Shown in pieces: positions 10,351 to 21,931 of a stretch of 64,000 nucleotides of DNA. Source of the DNA: Lichina pygmaea (lineage: Eukaryota > Ascomycota > Lichinomycetes > Lichinales > Lichinaceae); assembly GCA_963422465.1 (NCBI GenBank), contig OY730172.1, positions 3,782,001-3,846,000 of the forward strand, written 5' to 3'. Position 1 is the first letter of the stretch, and each line of letters opens with the position of its first letter. A program made the translations under genes and the position numbers. The notes beneath the pieces were generated by a model. That model was given only the letters and a program-made list of their open reading frames with translations. It did not search any database and had not been told where the DNA came from.

Positions 10351-10507
10351 GATCAGGTGTCACCACCACCATGTTCCACCAAACCCCTTCACACTCCTTG
10401 ACACTCCTCTCCTACAAGAACCAACCCACCTTCCGTATCTCACCCTTAATCCTACACTCAGTTAGGACAGCACAGTACAGACTGCAACAATTTGAAGACT
10501 CTCAAGG

Positions 10508-10730
10508 ATGAGTACCTCAGGAGTAACCAACCCCAACTTCCCAGATGGAAAGATTAGCGTCGCCAAGCCAGACCTGTTCTACAGTGAAAGAAACAAGGTT
10601 GATGATTGGCTTATGCAACTTCAAGTCTACTTTCAATTCTAACCTGAGGCAAGGCTGCCTAAAGAGAAGTGGCCACTCTTTGCAACCACTTACATAAGAG
10701 GTAATACCCACTGATAGGTTAAACCCTACA
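10508..10730 (+). mobile_element. Gypsy-type gag fossil, N-terminal fragment
   Basis: A short plus-strand frame begins MSTSGVTNPNFPDGKISV and continues with a motif (LFYSERNKVDDWLMQLQVYF) typical of fungal Gypsy gag proteins. It fits the LTR just upstream. The similarity ends near 10,730, where the sequence changes character. Broken fossil; only a small part is present. Confidence 0.55.
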
Positions 10731-11851
10731 TCAACAAACAGCCTGCAACGACTCGAACCTCCACGTGGTGCAGACTGGGAACCTCGGGGCAGTCGATGGC
10801 GGGCGGCTTCCCAGGCTGCTCGTAGTCGCTGCACCGAGAGCTAATCAAGTCACCGGTCGAGCTGCTGGTGTTGCGGAGCGACGGGCCACCGGAGGTGTCG
10901 CGCAGGCACCCTGGATGCCCCCGTGAAACAGCTACAGCAGAACAGAGGACTGCGACCAAGCTTGGGAGAGGAAAACCACCTGACAGACGACTACCGTGTA
11001 CGCTACGGCCTGAAGCCAGCCCCACAGCTGGTGGATGTGAAGTCTAGGCGTCTGATAGGGCACCTCTGGAGTAGTCGAGAGGAGTTCTCATCATGTCACC
11101 CTCCTAGCAGAGTCTCCAGCTAACGTGTGAGGATCTGCTAGGGGGGGAGTGGCCTTGGCACCGCGGTGTTGTTAATCGAACAGGGACCACCTGTTAAAAA
11201 AGGAGAGTGGTCGTACGAGGAGACGTCACCACTCCAGTGCCTAAGGGCTGTGTGATAGCCAAAGTGCTGGCTTGATGGTTTTGCCTAAGGCCTTGCCACA
11301 AAGTCTCTTCGTACGATCCACAATCTGGGGCCAGGGGACTGGGTTATCCAGTGGGCCAACAGGTGCAACCGGGGCCCCACAGGCGACAGCGGGCCAAGGA
11401 GAACTCCTCCCTACTTGGTTAGTGGGCTGGAAAGGCAGCCCTGCAGGTGCTGGCACGGCCTGCAGGATCCGTAAGGCCTGCGAGGCATGGTCAGCCTTCG
11501 TACGAGAGATCTGCGAAGGTAACGCGAAACAGTTAACAACTGCGAGGCGTGGCATATAATGGCAGTGACAGAGGTAGGGCCTGGGCCTACTACGAGACTG
11601 TCTATATAGCCCGAGAGGACGGATGCGCATGCCGGTTCGTACGGAGTGCAGGATTAGGCTGCAAACAACAAGCTCAGGGAGCAAACTACAGTTGGAGCGT
11701 GGGCTCTGGGCTGGTGACCCAGCACTCCGAAGCAGGATCCCAGGGGTGAGCACGTACAGTGGAGTGCAAGAGACCTCAGGACTGTGGGAAAGCGTGGTAG
11801 AGACTCTGTGGGGGGGTGCCAACTCTACACTATGTTCTGGCATAGTACGAC
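10731..11851. other. GC-richer block of unknown nature, possible LTR-element 3' end
   Basis: About 1.1 kb of higher GC content between two transposon fossils. A plus-strand frame ends at 11123 and is followed by a G-run (about 11140-11149) that resembles a polypurine tract, with TGGCC directly after. This would fit the 3' end of another LTR element whose LTR runs towards 11,850 (TATA-like CTATATAG near 11601-11609). No protein family was recognised. Confidence 0.3.
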
Positions 11852-12936
11852 TGTGGTCTCTTTCTGTACCAGACGTACCACCACCCTAGTTTTTGATGAC
11901 TCTGAGTCCTCTTCTATTCCTATTCACTGTGGAGTCCCCCAAGGTTCCCCTTTGTCTCCTATTCTTTTTCTATTCTATATTTCTGAACTTCATGAGACTG
12001 TACATTCTCCTACTACTGGTGTTTCTGCTCTGGGATTTGCAGATGATACAAATCTGCTTGCATTTGGACACTCTCTTAAAAGCAACCTTCTGAAGTTGAA
12101 GAATACACATCTTAAATGTCTATCTTGGGCTGCAAGACATGGAATAGTCTTCTCTCCTGAGAAATATGAAATACTTCATTTTTCCAGAAGAAGATCAGAC
12201 AATCTGCAGCTCAAGCTTAGACTTGGGAATGTGATTCTAAAACCAAAAGAAGAAGTGCGAGTATTGGGAGTGTACCTGGATGCCAAACTCCACTGGCACA
12301 AACACCAGAGAATTATTCTTCAAAAAGTACAAAAAGCACTATCTTCTCTTTCTAGAACCTCTTACTCCACCTGGGGCTTTCCAGTTCTCACAGCACACCT
12401 TGTGTACACTGCAATACTCAGATCTGTACTGAGCTATGCAGTGGGAATTTGGTTCAACCCACTCAGAAAATCCTCTAATATTTCCTCTCTTATCATATTC
12501 CAAAACAAATGTCTGAGACTTATTGGGCGTGCTTTCAAAGCCACTCCTTCTTTTCTATTAGAGAGTGAGCTTTTTCTTTTACCTCTAGATCTCTATTTTA
12601 AATTTCGCACAGCTTGTTTTCTATCTTCTATCCAAACCTCCTCTCTGAAAGACTTTCTTGGCAGTACCTTTTCTACTATTTCTTCCTATACTTCTTCACT
12701 GAGGAAACCTTTAAAGAAATCCTCAACTATCTCTCCTAATTGGAAGTTCACTTGGTTAAGTCAAATAACTACTAACCAGGCTAGTTCAAAGAAAGAACTA
12801 CAAATACTCTTTACTAAAGAGTGGGAAAACCAATGGGAGGAGAAGAAAAGAAAAAGCTATGCTGGATGGCAGGTGTTTTGCCAAAAACCTCACTACAACA
12901 ACCTAAAGCTCTACAAAGAGCTACAGAAAGCTGAGG
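11852..12936 (+). mobile_element. LINE copy A, left part (5'-truncated, subfamily 1)
   Basis: Fragment of LINE ORF2 from the second half of the reverse transcriptase (FDDSESSSIPIHCGVPQGS, then the catalytic FADDTNLLAFG) into the C-terminal region ending ...YKELQKAE. It is open throughout. At 12923-12936 the 14-bp target sequence acagaaagctgagg is reached and LINE B begins. The same 14 bp recur at 23809-23822, where LINE A resumes. The 5' end is truncated near 11,855. The 8 bases tgtggtct occur at both outer ends (11852-11859 and about 24308-24315) and may be the duplication made by LINE A. Confidence 0.88.
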
Positions 12937-13631
12937 TCAGGAGCTCAAAACTCTTCCCAGTACCACATCATCAAAGGACCATCACTTTTGACAATCAGCG
13001 AATTTGGTCATAAGTCCTGGAAGCCAGTCGTGAAGCTTGCTGAAACCACCCACTTCCCAAGAGTGAAAACCCATCACTTTTCTGAATCAGGCCTATTGGT
13101 CAAAAGTTGTGATCCCAGAACTCATGTCTTCTTGCTTCAACTACCAACCACCCAGCCACAACAAGAGTGAGAGAGACCAGAGGTATTCTGAAGGACTGGG
13201 CAAAGCTCTACCTACCTTGGAACAATCAGCCCTGAGACTAAAACTCAGGATTAAGCCAGCACTCCCAGTCTATCAGAGATAAAACACGAAACCTCTCCTA
13301 AAAGTGAGAAACACCCACCAACAAGGAGATCAGAGCTCCCAGGATAAGAGGAATAGTTTAGAGCTTGCCTCTAGTGCTGGTAGAGTTGAAAAACTCTAGG
13401 AAAGCTCAGGCAGGGGGTGTGGTCCCTAGCTTGAGTTAATACAACCAGATTTCCCTAGAGTCTAGTTGGAAAAGACTGCCCAGGAAAGTACAGTCTTGGG
13501 GAGTGGTCCCAGGATTGTGCAACTACTGCTAGGAACCAGGTGACCCTTTGCAAACAACTGGAAGAAGCCTCCAAAAAAGCCTCACCAATCCCAGTCAAAA
13601 AGAACTGCTGGAAGACACCCAAAATCACATA

Positions 13632-15033
13632 ATGTCAAAGAAAAAACCAGAGAAAGAGAAAGAAAACCAGCCTTCTCCAAGCTCCCAGCAACCCCCAGTG
13701 GCTAACTCCCTGACAGACCAATCCCAGACTCAAGAAAAAGAAGAAGAGAAGGGGCTGACACCTCCCCAGCTAGTGGAAGAATAGCTTATCCACACAAAAG
13801 CTCCCCAACACATCAAAAAAGCATGGGATAGTATTCTGTCCAAAGTGGCAGAAGCTCTGGACAAAGATGTCTCTACTCACTCACCTAACTCCCAGAGTCT
13901 CCAGAAGATACTTGAGAGACTGGACAGCATTGAGAAAGAAGTCCAAAAACAAAACACCAAGCCAACATATACCCAGGCAGCCCAGAAAACAGTAGGACAG
14001 GAAATCCCTGTTCCAACCAGAATCCACAGTGAAATCACTATCAGACCTGGAACTCAGACTGGCCAGCTAGCAAACAGAACACCAGCCCAGCTCATGGAAG
14101 CTCTCAAGAAGAAAACACCTCTCCTGCCAAAAAGAAATAAGAGCAGCCAGAAAACTACCCTCAGAAGATATTATAATCTCTCTGGAAACTCCTCAAGCCA
14201 AGACTCAGCTAGAGGAAAACAAGGACTGGATCCCAGCTGTCTTTACAGCAGAGGCCAAGATATCACCCAGAATCTTTCCAGTGCTAGTCCATGGGGTGCA
14301 GACAAAAGACTTCAAGCCAGAAAACCTGGAGGAAACAAAAAAGACAATCTTCTCCCAAAACCCTGGGATGGAAAGTAAAGTCAACATCCTAAGAACCTAC
14401 TGGTCCAGAAAAGCCAAACTCCTCCAGAAGCCAGTCACATCTCTACATCTGGATCTAGCCACCCCAGAGCAAGCAAACCTCCTAATTGAGAAAGGAGTAG
14501 TTCTAGAATACACTCTACATGAAGTAGAACCAGCCCTGCTAGCAACATCAGTCACCCAGTGCTACAAATGTGCTAGGTTTGGACACCAAGCACGCACTTG
14601 CCAAGCCCAAGCCCAGTGCACAGCCTGTGGAGGAAAGCATGCCAGAAGAGACTGCCAGACTTCTCCAGAAACTCTAACACCAAAATGTGCAAACTGCAAG
14701 GGAAACCACCCAGCCTGGTCAAAGTCCTGCCAGAAAAAACAGGAAGCAATCCAGAAAGCAAGAGAGGTATGGCTAGCAAGACCAGGGAGGTACACAACAG
14801 CTCCCAGACTAGCTCTACCTCAGACTCCCTCAACACAAGAAAAAAGGCCAAGTCTACAAGACAGACAAGAAGCTAAGAAAAGAAAACAAGGGGAAGTACT
14901 AAGAGCATGCTCAAGCTCAAGACTGAACACTCAGCTCCCCACTTTCCCACTTGCACAGAACTCAGAGTTCCAAATCAACATACCCAGAAAAAAAGCTACT
15001 GAGATCTTGGAAGACTCTAGCCAAGAGGATTAA
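13632..15033 (+). pseudogene. LINE B ORF1 (gag-like, zinc knuckles), damaged
   Basis: RNA-binding ORF1 of the LINE. The start MSKKKPEKEKENQ corresponds to MAPKKKKP of LINE C. The middle has the SYAQA/TYTQAAQK and TRIHSEI-type motifs shared with copy C. The C-terminal half carries knuckles (CYKCARFGHQARTC, CTACGGKHARRDC, CANCKGNHPAWSKSC). It is broken by an in-frame TAG at 13782-13784 and a frame change between about 14130 and 14290, so full ORF1 protein is not expected. The stop overlaps the ORF2 start in TAATG at 15031-15035. Confidence 0.85.
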
Positions 15034-16602
15034 TGAGTTACTCCACACTTAACCTTCTCCAGTACAATGTCCAGAAAAGCCAGACATGCCAAGAACTTCT
15101 ACTGGCAAACCCTAGACTACAGGAAGTGGACATCATCACTCTGCAAGAACTCTGGAAAAACCCCCACCAAGAATCAAGCATCTCTACAACATTCTCAGCC
15201 TTCTACCCTTTACAAAGCCAGGAGCTAGGGAGAACACTTGTTCTTGTTAACAGAAGAATTTTGCGGTCATCTATAAGCCCAATTTTCTGGAGTAAAGATC
15301 TAGTCTCCTTGGAGATAAGAGTTCAAACAGAGTCATTCTGGATCCACAACCTCTATTTCACACCCACAAGCCAAAGGAACTATAGAGAGTCAGCTCAGAC
15401 TCTTCTAGACCTACTGGAACAAGCTATCCAAAAAGAGGGTGAACATATTCTCCTGACAGACTCAAATCTCCACCACCCAAGTTGGTCAAAGTCAAGCCAG
15501 CTATACTCAGAACTGGCCTTATCCTTCAAGAACCTAACAGACAAATAGGGACTAGAGCTGGCAATAGCTCCCTACACACCAACAAGAGCAAGAACTCTTC
15601 TAGAACCACCTTCATCAGCAATTGATCTTTCTTTTATTTCAAGTTCTTTACTTAATTCTCTTATTTACTCACAAATTAACATGAGATTCCACACAGGGTC
15701 AGACCACAGACCAGTGCACACAATTCTCAGTCTGGAGACTCCAAGAAAAACCAGAACAGACAAAAAGAACTGGAGAACTCTGGATGCTAGTCAAGCAAGA
15801 CAAGAAGCTGATAACCTACCACCTATTCCATCTCTTACTAGCAAGAAAGAAGTGGATGATTACCTGGAAAGACTGGACAAAACTCTCCAAGAAATTGCAA
15901 ACAAGACAACCCAACCTTGCAAAGAGTCCAGGTATGCAGTACCATGGTGGAACCAGGAAATCAAAGAAATAATCCAGGAGGAAAGAAAAGTAAGAAGAAA
16001 AGTACTCCAAGGCCAAGAGGAAACCACCAGACTAGAGGAGATAACTAAAAAGAAAAAGAGTCTGATCAGACAAGCCAAAAGAAAGACATTCAGAACACAT
16101 CTCCACCAGCTAGCAGAAACCCAGGACTACTGGAGAATTGCCAAATGGGGAAAAGAAAAAGCTGGCAAAGTTCCTGACCTACCAATAGTCCCAGAACTTA
16201 TAGGACAACAAGGACAGCTGGCAAAGTCTTTTGAAGAGAAAACAGAAGCTTTCAGGACTCAATTCTTCCCTCTTCCCCTACAGCCAGAGCCAGAGGAACA
16301 GGACCTGCCAGAAGAAACCCAGGAAAGGCAACTATCCCAAGAAGTCTCCAAGGAAGAAGTACAAGAGGTTCTAAAGAAGAAAAAACCTCTCTCAGCACCA
16401 GGCCAAGATACTCTACCAAATGGATTTCTAAGAGCACTGGGAGACTCTTTCAACAAAAGAATTGCTAAGGTTTTGGAGGCTTGCTGGAGACTGGAATACT
16501 TTCCAGACAGGTACAAGTCAGCCAAGACAATCTGCCTAAGGAAACCTGGCAAGGGATCCTACTGTCAAGCAAAAGCATGGCGCCCTATAGCTCTCCTGAA
16601 CA
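15033..16602 (+). pseudogene. LINE B ORF2, first half (endonuclease and RT N-part), interrupted
   Basis: Starts MSYSTLNLLQYNVQKSQ, the apurinic-endonuclease-like N-terminus. TDSNLHHPSW and GSDHRPV endonuclease motifs follow. One in-frame TAG lies at 15546-15548; reading continues in the same frame to 16602. The RT begins with the LSAPGQDTLPNGFLRAL and CLRKPGKGSYCQAKAWRPIAL motifs, and LINE C interrupts at the last of these. The remainder is 21932-23601. Confidence 0.88.
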
Positions 16603-17100
16603 AAAACTCTTCCCAGAACCACGTCCTTCAAGGACCATCATTTTTGACAAACACCACAATTTGTCATATATTCTGGAAAACAGCCGAGTTCCTCTCTGAA
16701 ACCACTCAAACCTTAAGGTGAAAACCCATCACCTTTGAGAACCACGCCTGTTTGTCAAAAGTTGTGATCTTGAATCCACGATCTTCTTCTTCAACAACCA
16801 GCAATCTACCCACAACCAGAGAGAGAGTCTCAGGATAAGAGGAATGGTTAGAGTCTGACTGACTCTGGAGCTAGCAGAGTCTTTGGCTCAAGGAAAGTCT
16901 AGATAGGGGGTCTGGTCCCTAGTCTAGGTTAATACTTCTAGCTTTGCCCAGAGCTTAGTTGGAAAAAGCTGCCCAGGAAAGTCTAGTCTTGGGGATTGGT
17001 CCCAGGACTAGATTATTACTGCTGGGAAACCAGGTGACTCTTCTTTCTGGCAGTACTCTGCAGACAGAAAACACCCAACCAGTGCCAAACAATCTCTAAC

Positions 17101-18492
17101 ATGGCTCCCAAGAAGAAAAAACCCACCTCTTCAGAAAGTAACACCAGAGCTACACCAGCTATACTCTCCCAACCAGCTTCCAGTCTGCCTAGCACCCAGT
17201 TCAGCTCTCCTACCCTCCAACCAGCTCCCCAGAATGACTACAAACTAGTAGACTCCTGGATCAAAACCCAACCAGTCCCAGAATCTATTCTGAAAAGCTG
17301 GCAAAATATCAAAAAGAACTCCTTCTCTACAGAAGCCCAGTCTAGCTCTACTGGCCTCACCAACAGAATCTTCCAGGAGCTGGAGAATATCAACAAGCGG
17401 CTGGACAAACAAGAAGCCAAGCCATCATATGCCCAGGCTGTCCAAAAATCTATTCCAGCACAAATCCCTCTACCTGCAAGAATTCTCAAAGAAGTTCTTG
17501 TACATCCTGGTATCCAGCCACCTGACATGGCTAATAGAACTCACATCCAGCTTTTCCAGGCTCTTCAAGACAGACTACCCAGCCCCTACAACAAGCAGGT
17601 CAGAGCAGTAAGGAAACTTCCTTCAGGGGATATCCTTATTAACACAGAAAGCCAAGAGACTAAAGTCTTCCTAGAGAAAAACCCTGCCTCAGTATCAGCT
17701 ATCTTCACAAAGGAAGCAACCATCCAGCCCAAGAGATTCCCAGTTCTGATCCATGGAGTCAGAACAGAAGATATCCAACCTGAAGACCTGGAGAAAACCT
17801 GCCAGATAATCCAGAACAGCAACCCATCTCTGAGCAAGCAAATCACCATCCTGAGAGCCTACTGGTCTAAGAAGGCTATAGCTCAAAAGAAGCCAGTTAC
17901 CTCTCTCCACCTGGATCTGGCTACCCCTGAACAAGCCAATCTTTTGATTGAGAGTGGGCTAGTGCTGGGGCACAGGATGCATGAAGCAGAACCTTTTCTG
18001 GCAGACACAGTTATTGCACAATGTTTCAAGTGCTTTGGCTATGGGCACCAAGCACGCTTCTGCAAGAACAAAGCTGTGTGTGGTGCCTGTGGAGGCCAGC
18101 ATGAAAGGAGAGCCTGCCAAGTTCCTGAACAGCTTCTCAAGCCAAAATACTGCAACTGCAGAGGAGCTCACCCAGCCTGGGCCAGTGTCTGTCCAGTACG
18201 CCAGGAAGCAGCCAAGAAGGCAAGAGAAGCATGGAACACACGCCCAGGAAAATATGAGATCCCAACAGCTACCTCTGTTCCAGCTCTACAACCCCCCCCA
18301 GTTATGTCTTTCCCTCTCTCTCAGTCTCTACCAGGAGGGAAAAAACATAAAACAGCTGAGCCAAGCAGAAGCTCAGAGCGACTCAGAGGTGCACTCCCAG
18401 AAGTGCAAATTCTTTCTTCAAGATCAGCCAACTCTGGAGGAAAGCTACCAGCTAACTCCTTCAAGATCTTTGATGCTGAGATGTCTGCATGA
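17101..18492 (+). CDS. LINE C ORF1 protein, zinc-knuckle RNA-binding
   Basis: Intact frame of 463 aa beginning MAPKKKKPTSSES, a basic start followed by a Ser/Pro/Gln-rich segment. The middle has a coiled-coil-prone stretch (about residues 80-110) and a conserved block (PVLIHGVRTEDIQPEDLE; SLHLDLATPEQANLLIESG). The C-terminal third has three knuckles: CFKCFGYGHQARFC (CX2CX4HX4C), CGACGGQHERRAC and CNCRGAHPAWASVC. By family knowledge ORF1 proteins coat the LINE RNA. The last codons overlap ORF2: ATGA at 18489-18492 holds the ORF2 start and the ORF1 stop. Confidence 0.9.
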   Translation: MAPKKKKPTSSESNTRATPAILSQPASSLPSTQFSSPTLQPAPQNDYKLVDSWIKTQPVPESILKSWQNIKKNSFSTEAQSSSTGLTNRIFQELENINKRLDKQEAKPSYAQAVQKSIPAQIPLPARILKEVLVHPGIQPPDMANRTHIQLFQALQDRLPSPYNKQVRAVRKLPSGDILINTESQETKVFLEKNPASVSAIFTKEATIQPKRFPVLIHGVRTEDIQPEDLEKTCQIIQNSNPSLSKQITILRAYWSKKAIAQKKPVTSLHLDLATPEQANLLIESGLVLGHRMHEAEPFLADTVIAQCFKCFGYGHQARFCKNKAVCGACGGQHERRACQVPEQLLKPKYCNCRGAHPAWASVCPVRQEAAKKAREAWNTRPGKYEIPTATSVPALQPPPVMSFPLSQSLPGGKKHKTAEPSRSSERLRGALPEVQILSSRSANSGGKLPANSFKIFDAEMSA

Positions 18493-21400
18493 AAGACACA
18501 AAGCTGACACTTCTCCAGTATAATGTGCAAAAAAGCCAATCAGTCCAAGAGCTACTGCTAGCAACCTCAGCTCTCCAAGAGGTGGACATTATTGCACTTC
18601 AAGAGCCCTGGAAAAACCCTCACCTAGAAACAAGCACTTCAACTGTTTTCTCTTCCTTTCTTCCTCTCTACTGTTCAGAGATTGGCAGAACACTTTTTCT
18701 TATTAATAAAAATCTGAAACTCTCTTCTCTTCATCCTACCTTCTGGAATAAAGACTTTGTTTCTCTTGAAATCTACTTGGAAAACTCTCCTACTTCTCTT
18801 TGGGTACATAATCTCTACTTCACCCCATCAAGTCAAGAAAACTACACAGAGGCATCAGAAGCTCTTCTCTGTTTACTCCAAAATACTTTACAAGAACAAG
18901 GACAACATATTCTTCTCACAGACTCAAATCTTCACCACCCAGACTGGTCAAAGAAAAGAAGACTGTACTCTGAGACTGCAAACAAGTTTCAAGACCTAAT
19001 GAAAGATTTAAATCTGGATTTAGCTATTGCACCTTTCACCCCTACCAGAGCAAGATCTCTTTCTGAAAAACCATGTTCTGCTATTGATCTGTCTTTTATT
19101 TCTTCTTCTCTTTCTAACTCTCTGATTTTCTCCAAAGTGGCTCTTCAGTTCTTTCATGGGTCTGACCACAGACCTGTACTAACCTGCCTGGACCTGGATC
19201 CTCCAAGGAAAATCTGGAAACCAGAAAGAAACTGGAGAACACTGGACTCAAACCTTGCAAGAGTAGAGTGTGAGAAGCTACACCTGCCCTTCCACTTCCA
19301 AGACCAATATGAAGTGGACAAGTACTTGGAGTATCTTGACAACTTTCTCCAAGAAATAGCAAGCAAATCCACACAGCTCCAGAAGCAATCTGGCCACTCA
19401 GTCCCCTGGTGGAATCAAGAGATCCAAAACAAGGTTAAAGAGGAAAGAAGAGTAAGAAGAAAAGTGCAAAAAAGACAAGCAAGTCAAGAGGAACTTGAGC
19501 AAGCAACTAAGCTCAAGAAAAAGGCAGTCAGAGATGGAAAACAGAACACTTTCAGACACCAAATCCATGAGCTGGCCAGCTCTTCAAAGTTCTGGAAGCT
19601 TGCAAAGTGGGGAAGGTCCAAAGCCAACAAGACTCCTGATCTTCCTCTGGTTCCTGACCTGGAAACACAAGCAGGAATAGCCAAAACCTTTGAGGAAAAG
19701 ACTAAAGCCTTCTCACAGCAGTTCTTTCCAAAAGCTCTAGTTCCAGAACCAGGCTCAGAAAGCTCCCAGACTATCTCTGAGATACAGCTCTCCCAGGAGG
19801 TAACATGTGAAGAAGTGAAGCAAATTCTGGCCAAGAAGAAACCTTTCACAGCAGGAGGGAGAGATAAGCTGCCAAATGGATTTCTGAGAGCTCTGGGGCC
19901 TAGGTTCTGCCAAGCTCTAGCTATTCTGACTTCAACATGCTGGAAACTGGAGTACTTCCCTGAAAGATTTAAGAGTGCAAAAACAGTCTGCTTGAGGAAA
20001 CCTGGCAAGGGAACCTACAATCAAGCTAAAGCCTGGCACCCTATAGCTCTGCTAAACACAACAGGCAAGCTGATGGAAGCTATTGCTGCAGCCAGACTAA
20101 GCAAGATAGCAGAAGAAGCTGGACTATTGCCAGATATCCAGATGGGCTTTAGGAAAGGAAGATCCACAGAAGCAGCACTTTTCCTTCTAACCTCCCAAGT
20201 GGAAAAAGTCTGGAAGGAAGGCATGGTTGCATCCCTACTCTCACTGGATATCTCAGGAGCCTATGACAGAGTTCTCCCCAAGATACTACAGCAAATTCTG
20301 AAAAGAAAAGGAATACCTGCCTGGCTAGCTTCCTGGATCTACTCCTTCTGTGATAAGCGCTCTACCACTCTTGTCTTTGATGATTCTGAGTCTTGTTCAA
20401 TTCCTATTCATTGTGGAGTTCCTCAAGGTTCTCCATTATCCCCTATTCTTTTTCTATTCTACATTTCTGAATTGCATGAGACTGTGCATACTCCCTCTTC
20501 TGGTGTATCTGCCCTGGGGTTTGCAGATGATACAAATCTGCTTGCTTTTGGTTACTCCTTGAAAAGTAACCTTCTGAAGTTAAAGAACACACACCTCAAA
20601 TGTCTATCATGGGCTGCAAGACATGGAATGGTCTTCTCTCCTGAGAAATATGAAATACTTTATTTTTCCAGAAGAAGATCAGACAATCTTCAGCTCAAGC
20701 TCAGACTGGGGAATGTGATTCTCAAACCCAAAGAAGAAGTGTGAGTACTTGGAGTGTACCTAGATGCAAAGCTCCACTGGCACAAACACCAGAGGATTGT
20801 TCTTCAAAAAGCACAGAAAGCACTCTCTTCTCTTTCTAGAACTTCCTATTCTACTTGGGGCTTCCCAGTTCACACATCACGTCTGGTGTACACTGCTATA
20901 CTGAGATCTCTACTGAGCTATGCAGTGGGGATCTGGTTTAACCCCCTAAGAAAATCCTCCAATATCTCTTCTCTTGTTTCATTTCAAAACAGATGCCTAA
21001 GACTTATTGGGGGTGCCTTCAAAGCCACTCCTTCTTTTCTATTAGAGAGTGAGCTTTTTCTTCTACCTCTAGACCTATACTTTAAATTTCGCACTGCCTG
21101 TTTTCTTTCTTCTATTCAAAACTCCCCTCTCAAATACTTCCTTGACAGTATCTTTTCCACTATTTCCAGCTATGCCTCTCTCTTGAAGAAACCTTTAAAG
21201 GAATCCTCAACTATCTCTCCTAAGTGGAAATTCACTTGGTTAAGTCAAATAACTACTAACCAGGCTAGTTCAAAGAAAGAACTACAAAAGCTCTTTACTA
21301 AAGAGTGGGAAGACCAATGGGAAGAGAAGAAAGGAAGAAGCTATCCAGGCTGGCAGACTTTCTGTCAAAAGCCACACAAAAACAATCTGAAGCTCTACAA

Positions 21401-21731
21401 AGAGTTACAGAAAGCTGAGGCAAGTCTGCTACTGCAAATCAGGACTGGAAGAATTGGTCTGGCAAGTTTTCTTTTCAGAGCTGGAGTTCCTGACTTCCCT
21501 ACCCCACTATGTGTGTGTGGCCAAGCAGAAGAAACTGCAAAACATATCACCTCTTCATGCTCTCTTTATTCAAGACAAAGACAACAAGTCTCTTTTAATC
21601 CCCAAGACTTCACCACTATTATTTCAAACCCAGAGCTACTACAGAAGTTCTTGTACTGGTTTATGTCTTTGAAAAGACTAAACCAGTTTAATCTAGCTTT
21701 CAAACTCCACTATTCCCAATCCAATACCTAG
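18489..21731 (+). pseudogene. LINE C ORF2 (endonuclease + reverse transcriptase), one nonsense codon
   Basis: One frame of 1,080 codons from MKDTKLTLLQYNVQKSQ to the stop at 21729-21731, broken only by TGA at 20742-20744. Other copies have CGA (Arg) there, so this is a C-to-T change in a CpG. Domains: endonuclease (residues ~1-220; QEPWKNPH, TDSNLHHPDW, GSDHRPV); linker; RT (~480-770; KPGKGTYNQAKAWHPIALLN, SLDISGAYDRVLP, CGVPQGSPLSPILF, FADDTNLLAFG); C-terminal CVCGQAEETAKHI...C knuckle. I see no RNase H domain. A functional full-length protein is not expected from this copy. Confidence 0.9.
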
Positions 21732-21931
21732 ATTCTCTTCTCTTACCAGAAACTTCAAGATTCCTTTTGTTACATTCCCTAGTCACACCCTGCCTTCAGT
21801 TTTTATCTCTTCAAAGGTTTTCTGAAGGAGTTCACTATTAGCTAAAAGATCTGCATGGCTGTAAAGCTACTACCAGTGTAAGAATCAAATAAAATAAAAA
21901 AATAAATAAAAAAAAATAGCTCTCCTGAACA

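Larger units (their letters stand above)
12937..16602 (+). mobile_element. LINE copy B, left part (full-length 5' end, subfamily 2)
   Basis: Begins with a 5' UTR resembling that of LINE C (CTCTTCCCAG..., AAGGACCATCA). ORF1 follows (about 13632-15033), then the first part of ORF2 (15033-16602). At 16587-16602 the target atagctctcctgaaca is reached and LINE C interrupts. The second half of ORF2 continues at 21932. Element B is flanked by a 14-bp duplication inside LINE A, so B is younger than A. Confidence 0.9.
16603..21915 (+). mobile_element. LINE copy C, full length (subfamily 1), inserted in LINE B
   Basis: A 5.3-kb element flanked by a direct repeat of up to 16 bp (atagctctcctgaaca at 16587-16602 and 21916-21931). 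It has a ~500-bp 5' UTR, ORF1 (17101-18492), ORF2 (18489-21731), a ~150-bp 3' UTR and an A-rich (AAAAT-like) tail ending near 21915. It is the best-preserved copy: ORF1 is intact and ORF2 has one stop. It is the youngest of the three nested LINEs. Family: fungal Tad1/I-like non-LTR retrotransposon, judged from the endonuclease, the RT motifs and the C-terminal CxCG...H...C motif. Confidence 0.93.
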
